DNA from: Embiotoca jacksoni
Lineage: Eukaryota; Chordata; Actinopteri; Embiotocidae
Reading direction: 5' to 3'
DNA length: 64,000 bases
Assembly (NCBI GenBank): GCA_022577435.1
Contig: JAKOON010000052.1
Coordinates: forward strand, 614,501-678,500
In this document: positions 46,101-56,200 of the stretch, piece after piece
Numbering within the stretch: position 1 is the first letter of the stretch
How the letters are laid out: the number at the start of each line of letters is the position of its first letter
The notes under the pieces: model-generated
The model's database searches: none
What the model saw: only the letters and a program-made list of their open reading frames with translations
Told to the model about the DNA's origin: nothing
Translations under genes and position numbers: made by a program

Positions 46101-46806
46101 TCTTATGTAACTAGAGCAAAAAAACAAAAACAAAAAAAACCCAGCTGTAATGTTCTATCATGAAAAAGTTCTTCTTTTTGTCGTAGTCACCCCATGAACT
46201 GAATCCTATCTTTTGGGAAGACAGTTTGGGAAAAAAATGTTCCGTTAAAAAAAAAACCCATCAGCGATGATTAAGAAGGAAAACGCGGTCGACTGTTTGT
46301 TTGCAGCTGTTTGCTGTCGGTCGGATGAAATTCCCGTCACATCTGGTTATCTCTCTGTGGTCACATGCGACGGGAAGTGAGTGGAATTTATCCTGTTTGG
46401 GCGTCAAACATACGTCAGTCAAGTGCAACAGCTACTGGAAACTGTGTCACTGACAGGAAAAGGACTTTATCTTCTCCAACCGAGAAACCCCGTCTCATCT
46501 GTCTCCTGAAACAAAGACCTTCTGACCCGTGTCGTGTTCACAAACGAGCTTGCTGTGAAGAGAAAGAGACTTTGACACACAAACCCATACATGAACACAC
46601 AACGACACTCCCGCCTCACCAGTCAGAGGTGGAAATCCTCTCGGGCCCGGTGCACCGAAGTATTCAATCTCAGGGAAGTCGGTGGTTTCGGAGTTGGAGC
46701 TGTCGATGGGAGCTGTGCTGCGGCCCCGGTTGGTGACCTTGGGAGGAGGTCCGGTGGGAGGAGGGGGAGCTGGAGAAGGGATCGCGGTGGCACCTTGATC
46801 AGACAT
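40117..46806 (-). CDS. f13a1: Coagulation factor XIII A chain (transglutaminase), 14 coding exons, 742 aa
   Basis: Calcium-dependent protein-glutamine gamma-glutamyltransferase that cross-links fibrin after thrombin activation. Minus-strand exons: 46806-46620, 45620-45432, 44514-44266, 44165-44047, 43966-43859, 43724-43550, 43182-43044, 42644-42541, 42378-42290, 42128-41975, 41298-41023, 40904-40744, 40594-40458, 40258-40117; all phases agree. The N-terminus is a Pro-rich activation peptide ending GAPGPR56|GF, placed like the human thrombin site. A beta-sandwich (LIVRRGQEFQV), catalytic core and two beta-barrels follow. Catalytic Cys333 (CYAQCWVYA), His392 (NYHCWNE) and Asp415 (VVDSTPQE) are present. 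MYRCGPASVQAIKHG and SAHDNDGNLKTDI favour F13A over TGM1/TGM2. No signal peptide is seen, as in human F13A. The usual Gly before Gln-Cys-Trp is Ala here. Confidence 0.95.
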
Positions 46807-46840
46807 GATGAGTATCCAAGGGCACGATTACTCGTTAGGA

Positions 46841-46841
46841 C
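46841..46841 (-). other. f13a1: Acceptor of the f13a1 5' UTR intron
   Basis: On the minus strand a pyrimidine-rich CCTTTTCAG sits just before 46841, 35 nt upstream of the ATG. This suggests the coding start lies in the second exon, as in mammalian F13A1. Confidence 0.55.
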
Positions 46842-47098
46842 CTGAAAAGGAAAAAGAGTAGAGAAAAGAGAAAATATTCCATTGCGATCAGCATAAGATT
46901 TATCATTTGTGCAATATTAAAAACGAAATACTATTGTAAATCTTTGGTAATAAAGGGTTATGATACCATGTCTGAAATGGAAATGAATTGCTTGTTCCTT
47001 TGTAGTTAATTTATAAAGCTTCTAAATACTGAATTTCCAATCTTTTCTGAGTGAAATACGACATGAGCTGCCAAACACGCCCCTTTTTGATCACACCA

Positions 47099-47118
47099 GT
47101 CTCTGTGGCGCAATCGGA

Positions 47119-47155
<37 letters not shown>

Positions 47156-47172
47156 GAGCCCACCCAGGGACG
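47099..47172 (+). tRNA. tRNA-Asn (GTT)
   Basis: A 74-nt cloverleaf: acceptor stem GTCTCTG/CAGGGAC, D arm GGCGCAATCGGATAGCGCG, anticodon arm TTCGGCTGTTAACCGAA with GTT, and T arm GGTGGTTCGAGCCCACC. TTTT follows at 47175-47178 as a pol III terminator. One base in the D loop (A for the usual T) differs from the vertebrate form I recall. It lies in the first intron of f13a1, on the opposite strand. Confidence 0.95.
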
Positions 47173-47408
47173 TGTTTTGTGCTTAGTAACATAATGATGA
47201 GCAAAATCTTAAGTAAAAAGTAATGATCTAAAAAGGAAAACATAGCAGTGCCTCCATACCTGAGGATGAATGGATACTCATCCACTATGTGATCTAATGC
47301 AAGATATTACCAGCACGTAGATATTCTGTTACAGGTATTTGCCTTAAAAAATCCATTCAGATTTCCGGAGTAAAAAAAACCAGGCCACGCCCCTTTCTGA
47401 TTACGCAA

Positions 47409-47428
47409 GTCTCTGTGGCGCAATCGGA

Positions 47429-47465
<37 letters not shown>

Positions 47466-47482
47466 GAGCCCACCCAGGGACG
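47409..47482 (+). tRNA. tRNA-Asn (GTT), second copy
   Basis: Identical to the copy 310 bp upstream, including the unusual D-loop base. Flanks are also shared: 'cacgcccctttctgat' before, and 'tgttttgtgcttag' with its T run after. It therefore arose by local duplication with its flanks. Confidence 0.95.
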
Positions 47483-49169
47483 TGTTTTGTGCTTAGCTCA
47501 TGATTTCTATTTCTTCACCGCGGACAGTTTGCAAAATCTTAAGTAAAAAGTACTTTACTGAAAGGTGGAAAAACTAAAATAGCAGTATGCATTGGCCATA
47601 ATACAAAAAAAGCATGTACTTCTGCTAATATAAGTGGGGCTTCACTCATAACAAGGTGGATTATGTCAGCCTTAATGTGCCTGTTTGTCTGCCATGTTGT
47701 TACTCTGTCTATTCCCCAGAAGCTATCTGTGCCACCGGTGGTTCAGGTGCAAACAGAGCTTTCACTGTGCTACGAGATGACTCATGTAGCCAGACATTGT
47801 CCAAACTTCTCCCCTCATCCAGCACCCGCCCACATTACGCAACAGTGAGTCTTACTTTCAGGCAGGTGTTTGGACAACTAACTTGACATGCAGTGCACTT
47901 ATCTGGCATTTTATGAAAACAGTTGTTGTGTATTTAATAGTTAAATCCATCTTACCACATACTTCTGTAATGATTACAGCCGTAACGTCGTACCTTTACT
48001 CCCTGAAGTTGCAGCCCACTCTGCCTGTTTGAGGCAGGTTTTAGGTGGACCCCATGTGGGTGAAGGGTTGATGCAATTTGAGTTCTGTTTCATGTTTAGA
48101 TGAGTCACAATGAGTACATTGATGGTCTTTGTTTACATCACACCTAAGGCTAAGTTTGAATCCTCTAGTTTATTCAGTCACCACAGTGGACATTTGGGTT
48201 TTAGTTGTTTTTTTTGTTTCACCTTTATAGACTCTTAATTCCTTTGGTTAACCATAAATGGAAAAATAAGGTGTTTGGGACACAAAGTGTGACTTGTGCA
48301 AATTCCTCACATTTTCAACTAGCATCACTAGTACTTTAAAAATAACCCAATACTATCATGACTATGTAAATGAAACTTGCAGTGGATTATTCTTTGTTAT
48401 TACATTATTACAACTACAACTGCAAGTAATCATTATTTTTATTAGTAGTTCATTTCTTGATTAATGGCTAAAGTCAGAATATAATGACAAAGAATAAAAA
48501 GAGAAATCTTCAAACCACTTGCTTCTAATTTTACCACATATTCTAAAATACTAAGGAAACCTGCAATTATTTACGTTTGAGAAGCTTAATTTAGTTAACT
48601 GTCATTTTCACTAAAAAAGTGACAAACTTTTCGTTTTTATTTCACTTCTAATTTTGTTTAAATTTAACAACAACTATTATTACTACTTAAATGACCACTA
48701 CTGCTCAATACGCAGCATTATTACTGTTGCTTTAATTTAACATACTCTCATATTATAATATACTGCTTACATTACTCTTCTTACACTTAAGACAACTGTA
48801 TTCTTACTGTGGGCCTATTTTTTTTAATTTAAATACCACAAATGTAGATATTTGTGAAGTACGTGTCAAATTCATGCAATCAAAAAAAAGAAAGTGCATT
48901 AAATGTACATGTTGTTGTTGAAGAAGTTTTGTTGGAAAAACTCTGAGCCTTTTCCAAAGCTTGCACAAGAACTGCGGAACTTTTCTAATCAGCCTCAGAT
49001 GTGTCAATAAAATGCATTTGCAGCTTCACATCTGGAAGTCATAAACATAAAAGTTACTAAACTCTTAAGGAATATCAGTGTAATCAAAATGTTGTGCTAA
49101 AGTAGAAGCGTTTACTTCACAATCAAGCTTTGTGTGTGTAGAATAAATGTAAATGTAAAGGAGACACAC
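47483..49169. other. Rest of f13a1 intron 1, no other feature
   Basis: AT-rich sequence. The short open frames near 47656-47886 have no family match or splice support. Confidence 0.5.
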
Positions 49170-49235
49170 CTCAGCTGGAGTTGTAGAGAAGAGCTGCTGT
49201 TGGTTGGAGTCGGTCTGCTGCTGCTGCTGCTGCTG
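49170..49235 (-). other. f13a1: Probable noncoding first exon of f13a1
   Basis: Downstream of a TATA box, the minus strand contains a (CAG)7 run and ends CCAGCTGAG|GTGTGTCTCC at 49170, a good splice donor. Joining to the acceptor at 46841 gives an intron of about 2.3 kb. The 5' edge is a guess from the TATA position. Confidence 0.5.
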
Positions 49236-49257
49236 CATCCAGGGGTCGTCTGCTTCT

Positions 49258-49267
49258 GCTTATATAC
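49258..49267 (-). promoter_or_regulatory. f13a1: Candidate f13a1 TATA box
   Basis: GTATATAAGC on the minus strand, about 90 bp before the proposed first-exon donor. A (TG)n tract (49301-49321) lies about 35 bp upstream of the TATA box. Confidence 0.5.
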
Positions 49268-49300
49268 CCTACAGAGCCAAGGTAGAGCCATATATGTGTC

Positions 49301-49321
49301 TGTGTGTGTGTGTGTGTGTGT
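49301..49321. repeat. (TG)n microsatellite upstream of f13a1 TATA
   Basis: About ten TG units immediately upstream of the candidate f13a1 core promoter. Confidence 0.9.
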
Positions 49322-51528
49322 CTCTCTTTCAGACCTTTGCAGAGAAGCCGTGTTGCTGTGGGTGTAACTGGTCAGTCCAACTTGGGAACAGGATGTGGAA
49401 TCTATCATCTATGTACAAGCCACAGCTGAATGGGGCTCAGAATGGGAAATAAAAAAAATAAAAAATAAATAGTCTGTGGGTTAAGGGGTTATTGTGATAG
49501 AGAGAAACATTTCTGCTGATACAGGAGAGAGGACACAGCCTGAAAAGGTCTTCACTTCATTCAACTTTCTTAGATCTTTGTTAGGCTGTATTCTTTCTTC
49601 CCTGCTGTGCTGTTATTTTGGCTGTCTGCAGGTTCAGACGGTCCAAACTACCTCAAAAGTGCTTTCAAAAACAAGTTACAAAGCGCTTTACGTAATATAA
49701 TGATAAAATACAACAAAAATAACAGACAATAAAACATAACTCATCCATTTAATTGTTTTGTTTTGCTAACTAATAACATTTCCTTCACCGTCAGTTGAAG
49801 TTGAAGTTGTGTTTTGTGCTAGTTTACAAATGTTAGTACGCTGACACGCTCAACTAAGAAGGTGCAGACGGTGAATATTTCCCGTTACACGTCGACAATT
49901 TTAGCCAGAGTCCAAATTAGACACCAACATTCGGTGGCGGCAGCAGAGAGTGCTGCTGTTGTTGTTGTATTCTGACTTTGACCTCGCTCTGCTTTCTTAA
50001 TACGACAGTACATAAATGTAAAACTCACCTGCTCAGTATTCAACAGAACAGAAAATATAAGATGCATGAATTCTCACCCTGACATGTTTTTAACTTCCTC
50101 TTTTTCTTAGCATCCAAAAAGTGGCAGATGTCTCCTCTCCTCTTGCTCATGTTGAATCTGTAAATATAATTTAATTTTAAAAAAACATACAAACTATTAC
50201 AATTGCTCGGCCTTCACCACACATGGATTTTGAATACTGTTTAATTACCAAACAAGGTAAAACTGCCATCTATAAACGCTGACATCAAACAGGCTCACTA
50301 AACCGCCACGACCATTATCTATATGCAGCGATAAACTTTATGTTGATATAAAAACGTATCTCTACAGCGACTAATCTATCCAGGGTCTCACTACTCATGA
50401 CTGAGCACCAGCGGTAGCTAACATTCAATAACATACTACGACATTTAGTATTGGTAAATAAGTCTTCTGAACATCATCATTTTTGTAAGTGGTTCGCCCC
50501 CGTTGAAATGTATTTTTAGTTGACACTGTAAAAAGTAGCGGTCTGCTACCTTCACGTGTTAATTTAGTGTTGCAAATTATTCATATTTGCCTTGATCCCA
50601 GTTTGTTGCCGTTCATTGTTTGTTCACAGGTTTGGCAAATGGGGCATGATGGGTATTTTAGTCTGTTTGTTCGCTAAATTAAGTGAAATGTATTTTAGCA
50701 TTCTTTGTAGCATTGCTCATTTTAGGGTTTCAGTCGCAGGTGTGGCTGCTGCACTGCAGGTTCACTCACCTTTGTTGGTGGTGTGGTGTATGAGGGCATA
50801 TTTACCAGTGTGGTGTTTATATTTGAAGTGTTGGCTTTGGTTTGTGTTATCATTTCCACAATTAGAATAATCCTGCTGATGTTCTTCCTGATCTGTTTGG
50901 CCTGCGCTCGTTCTCTTGTGTTTTTTTTTTTTTTGAGGTTTGAGTTTTTGTTCTTAATAAAAAGGACACTTATGCAACAAGTTCTCCGAAAATGAATCTG
51001 TTTTATGTTGGAACAACACTTTGGTTAAGGCTAAGGTTTAGGTCCAAAACAATCAAAACCCAAAAAGATCGTTGTTTATTGGTCTGAATCAATACAGTTA
51101 ACAATAGTAACTCCTTTGATGCAATCCCAAGACATTGTTTACTCACAAGAGATTAAAAAAAATGTTTTTATTAATGACTGATGATCACTGTGAATGACCA
51201 CAATTGAGATGAACAGCCGAGAGTTGTATTCATGATTTGGAGTCTTTTAGGTGTCGGACAGCCTCGTATTTGGAGTGAATTAAAGCGTCTGCAGAGAGTC
51301 CAATAAGATTAATTCGTTTGACATTTGCAAAAAGCAGCACGCATGTGAAAAGGAATCCTTCTTGGTAAAATTCACAGAACACTTAACAGACCTCAGAACA
51401 GCTCCGCTCGGGTTAATGGTGCCAAATCAATACGGCTGATTCAGTCCTTTCCATAAACAGGGTTTGTTTTTATTAACCCTGACTGGTGCTGGAGGAAAGG
51501 CTGAATCATAATGAACATGATCTAATGT

Positions 51529-51533
<5 letters not shown>

Positions 51534-51623
<90 letters not shown>
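51534..51623. repeat. (TG)~45 microsatellite
   Basis: Uninterrupted dinucleotide tract of about 90 bp. Confidence 0.97.
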
Positions 51624-51625
<2 letters not shown>

Positions 51626-52151
51626 TTCATGGTACTCACTGGACAGGACATGAGAACATGTTGTACCATGTTCAACAGCCACGACGGTGCAGTGGCAGCA
51701 GGCAGCTCTGACCACAGGCCCGATGACAGGATGCTGGCTTTTCACACAATACAACAACTGTTAGAGGAAACAAACGAAGCTCTATTTTAGATTATAATGA
51801 ATTACAACCAAGAAAAGTACCAATCAGTATTTTCCTTGTTTGCATTTGTGTGGATTTAGTTTTTATTCTCATACTCTTAATATGTAAAGTTATAAAAACA
51901 ACAAAATGTTTTTGCATAAAAACAAACTCTGAAGAAGCAGAGCAGAGACCAAAGACATGATCGTTTTACAGTTATAAAGTATATTCAGTCAATAAAAAGT
52001 AGAAGAATACATTTAAACCTTTAACTAGATTATTTTAAACATAAATGTTGTTGAGATTTTAACGTGATGAAGATATCATGTTTGATATCGAAAATGTAAT
52101 ACCTACTAATTGAACTAAAAGTTAAATACATTTTTTGTACTTGTTCCTGTT

Positions 52152-52210
52152 GTGTGTTTTTCCATATAAGAAGATATACGTTAACCTAAACAACTAGAGT
52201 GAACATGAAC
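52152..52210. repeat. 59-bp direct repeat, first copy
   Basis: Starts near GTGTGTTTTTCCATATAAG and ends GAGTGAACATGAAC. It is repeated at 52853-52911 with one visible difference (ATATACG against ATACACG). Confidence 0.9.
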
Positions 52211-52780
52211 TGGGTCTCCACAGATACAAAAAAGAGAGATAAAACAGTAAAAACATCCTCAAACAGTTCAATTGTGTCCAAAAGACCAAACTTTTACAGC
52301 GATGTTGTGTTCACTTCCTGTATTTTGCCTTTGATCAGTGAGGTTTCTTTGTCAGTTTCTGTTTGAAGAATCAACTCTGAGACTCAGTATTTGCTGAATG
52401 TGAATATGGGGAAGTGACTGGTTATTGGTTTCATTTAAATAAATTAAGGAACATAATGCAGATGTTCATCCTCTGATAAACTTTAAAAAAGATGTTTCAG
52501 TTTGAATACCAGATAATTTAACAGTCGTAAAAATGAAGTCAAATGTCTGTTTTGTCTGCAGTCTGTTCACTGTTGATGCGATGAGATGTCTGTTTGCAGG
52601 TGTTTTTTGAAACGGCAGCGTGTTGAGCTCTTCGGACCGCCGTAACCGAGCCGAGTTATCTCTGGCTCATTTGGAGAGGAAACAAAAGTTCCACACATTT
52701 ACCACAAGGCAGCATCTGACGGTGAGGAGCTTTCATAATACTGAAGCATATGAATGCAAGTCCCCCCCCCACACTCTCCT

Positions 52781-52781
<1 letters not shown>

Positions 52782-52832
<51 letters not shown>
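52782..52832. repeat. (CA)n microsatellite
   Basis: About 25 CA units, just upstream of the second copy of the 59-bp direct repeat. Confidence 0.97.
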
Positions 52833-52835
<3 letters not shown>

Positions 52836-52852
52836 CTGTGTATCGTCCCCGT

Positions 52853-52911
52853 CGTGTGTTTTTCCATATAAGAAGATACACGTTAACCTAAACAACTAGA
52901 GTGAACATGAA
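52853..52911. repeat. 59-bp direct repeat, second copy
   Basis: Lies 701 bp after the first copy, in the same orientation, and about 350 bp upstream of the GIMAP-like start codon. Confidence 0.9.
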
Positions 52912-53071
52912 CATGTGCATGTATGAATGAATCTTTGCAACTGTGTGCAGTGATGTTTCTGCTGCATGTGTTTTGCAAGCACCTTCACGTACAACGGTGT
53001 CATGACAGCTTTGCGTGCCACCTCCTGACTTCCTGTCATATTGAGGGCACGCTAAAAAAACCACAGACGGG

Positions 53072-53081
53072 GTCACGTGAC
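53072..53081. promoter_or_regulatory. Palindromic E-box GTCACGTGAC
   Basis: A perfect palindrome matching the CLEAR/USF-type E-box bound by TFEB, MITF or USF factors. It is 178 bp upstream of the ATG of the GIMAP-like gene. Promoter function is inferred from position only. Confidence 0.45.
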
Positions 53082-53259
53082 GGAGCGAGCCTGCGACTTT
53101 CTTTAGTTCAGTTTTTGCAGCGCAAATCCTCCTTTTGGATCATTGAAGTGTTTCATTTTTCTTTCGCAATGATGTTGAAGAAATTCTGCCTGTAAATGAC
53201 ACAGGAACCTAGAAAAGAGGAAGAGGAAGGGCAAGAGGAAGAAAGTGACTGGTGAGGTG

Positions 53260-56200
53260 ATGGACACGACAGATGAGAAGTGCAGTCCACTCGCAAATGG
53301 TGGTGAGTTGAGTGTCGATATTTTATGTGTCTTCAGTGAGGATAAAATAAGGTTTATCTTGACAAGTGCGACTTTCTGAAAGCAAATGTAGTTTAATATT
53401 GAAATTATGAAATAAATACAGTATATCATTTGAGGTTTTAGGTACAATTGTAAGTGGTGACTAGATGTCTGACTTCTGCCATATTTCTGTGTTTTGTCAT
53501 TCAGCTTATCCGGTACGGTGCGCTGAGGAAGTACTTCTCCCTTTCTTCACAGATGACAGCCTGCAGGCTGCCATGGACCCCCAGCGCCGCCCTGCCTCCC
53601 ACAGCGTCCCACCTCCTCTCTCAGAACTGCGACTGGTCCTCCTGGGCAGGAAGGGAGCCGGGAAGAGCGCGGCGGGCAACACCGTGCTGGGAGGAGCGGG
53701 AGGGTTCGAGAGCGGAAAGCCCACGGAGGAGTGCCTGAAGAGGCGGGCTGACATGGCGGGCAGGAAGGTCACGGTGGTGGACACACCTGGGTGGGAGTGG
53801 TACTACCCGCTCAACAGCACCCCCAACTGGGTCAGGAGGGAGACTTTACGGAGTGTGACGCTCTGTCCTCCCGGACCTCACGCCCTGCTGCTGGTCATGA
53901 GGTCCTGTGCTTCCGTCACAGACGACTACGTCAGCGAGATAGAGAAGCACCTGGAGCCGCTGGGAGGGGAAGCGTGGGAGCACGCCATGGTGCTGTTCAC
54001 CAGGGGGGACGAGCTGGGCCTGCTCACCATGGAGCAGCGGATCCTGACGAGTGGCCCGGCCCTCCAGAGACTCCTCCGGAAGTGCGGCAGCAGATACCAC
54101 GTGGTGAATAATCGGAGCAGAGGAGACGGGACGCAGGTCAAGGAGCTGATACGGAAGCTGGAGGAGATGGTGGATGGGAAGAAGGACGGGAAGGACCACC
54201 TAAAGATGGATAACTCGGTCCTGTTGGGTCTGGAGGCCGACGGGAGGAGGAGAGCCAGAGAGAGGAGGAAGAAACAGAGGCAGATGGAGGCGCAGATGCA
54301 GAGAGGGACCATCAGAGCCGCTCTCACAAGTGAGTTCTTCAGTTTGATTAATTCATAAAACTTTTCAAGTGTAAAATCATTTTCATTTTATAGTTCGGAC
54401 CAGAAAAAACCTTGAAATAATATATCGCAAAATAATCAATTAAGTACTCCTGAAACTGTAAAGAATTAACACACTTTTGATCTTCTGACTAAAATGGTTA
54501 TTGCATGGTTGAGTTTTAAACATACCTTTGATTGGATGCAGCCATTTTCAGCATCAAAACTCTGACAATGTTACTGTTTATTATTTACATGCCAGGCACT
54601 AAACAGCAGGGAGTTTAAAAGGAGATGAATGTGAATGGTGCACTTTCTTGGTACACAAATGAGCCAAAACAATTTTGTAAGCCAATAAAATGGTGGAAGT
54701 TCTGTCTACTTTTTGTGGCCAAAAACTAATAATAATTATTACAGTTTTCTCACAGTTGGTTTATGATATTGGCAGTAAAAATAGTTTTGCTGTTTTACCT
54801 TTCTCCCTGCCAGGCGACGGTCCTCAGGGCCCCGAGCTGGATGCCCACCAGTCCTTCTCCAAGGTCCCCCGACGCCTACCTGAGGTCAGACTGGTTCTGC
54901 TCGGCGAGCGTGAAACTGGAAAGAGTTCGGCTGCGAACACCATCCTCGGTAAAACGGGCCTCTTCCAGGCAGGCGTGGTGACAGAGGAGTGCGTCCGTCA
55001 GCAGGCGGACGTGGCCCTGCGGGCGGTGACGGCGGTGGACACGCCCGGCTGGGAGGCGGGCGTGGCCGGGGCCACGACGGAGAGGGTGAAGAGGGAGATC
55101 ATGTGCAGCGTGGCCCTGTGCCCTCCGGGGCCCCACGCGCTCCTGCTGACTCTGAGGGTGGACACACTGGTGACGGCGGGGCATGTCAGGGAACATCTGG
55201 AGCTCCTGGGAGAGGGCGTTTGGAGACACACCATCCTGCTGTTCACCCATGGCGACCAGCTTCGAGAAGGGGTGGATATAGAGCAGCACATCAAGAGTGG
55301 AGGCAAGGACCTGAAGTGGCTGCTGGAGAAGTGCCGGGGCAGGTACCACGTCATCAGCGCCGTGGAGGGAGGAGGAAGAGGAGGCGGAGGCTCCACCAAG
55401 GTGACGCAGCTGCTGGAGAAAGTGGAGAAGATGGCGACGACGAACAGGTGCGAGGCCTTCTCCGGTTTGGTTCAAGAAATCAGAGACTTGAGCCGACAAA
55501 AGAACGAAAAGTTCAGCCAGCGCCGTAAGGAGGTGTCAGATAAGATGTTTCGTCAGGAGAAAGAGCTGAAGAATATGAGGGAGAGGGAGATGAAGAGCAT
55601 CAGATGGTTCTTCGACAGGAAGAAGAAAGTGAAATCGCCGGGGAAGGCCGACGTCCAAAAGGAAGAAGAAGAGGAGGATGAGGACAGGAGGGTTGGCGAG
55701 AGGAAGGATGATATTGGCGATCTGGAGGAGAGGATGCGATGGCTGACGGAGGACAGAGAGAAGGAAATTCAGGATCTGAGTCTAGAAATTGAGAGAATAA
55801 GCGTTGCACTAAATCAAAGCCGAGGAGAAAAGGAGGAGGTGCTGCTGAACCTGGAGCTGAAAGAGAGAGAGATTGAGGAGCTGATAGAAAGAACCGACGA
55901 GCAGCAGCTGAAGATCATCGACCTTGAAAGTGCCTCTGTGGAAACTGAACACGAGAGAAAGCAGAGGGACGAAGCCTTCAGAGTGAAGAGACAAGAATGG
56001 AGGGAGGGAATCGAGAGATTGGAAGAAACTATAGAGATGCTCAGGAAAGATAAAACAGAGTGGATTGAAAAACATGATTCTTTAAAACAGGAGATGGAAG
56101 AGATGGAACAAAAACTGAAAAGAGAGATGGAAATAAAACTGCAGGAAAAAGACAAACAGCTGGAAGAAGTGAGGAAAGTCTCAGAGGAAACGCAGATCGT

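Larger units (their letters stand above)
49330..53071. other. Intergenic region between f13a1 and the GIMAP-like gene
   Basis: No gene supported. It contains long TG/CA microsatellites and a 59-bp direct repeat. Open frames are short or made of simple repeats. Confidence 0.5.

Noticed and set aside
51427..51790. Open frames of Thr-His or Cys-Val repeats
   Set aside because: Translation of the (TG)n/(CA)n tract; no gene evidence.
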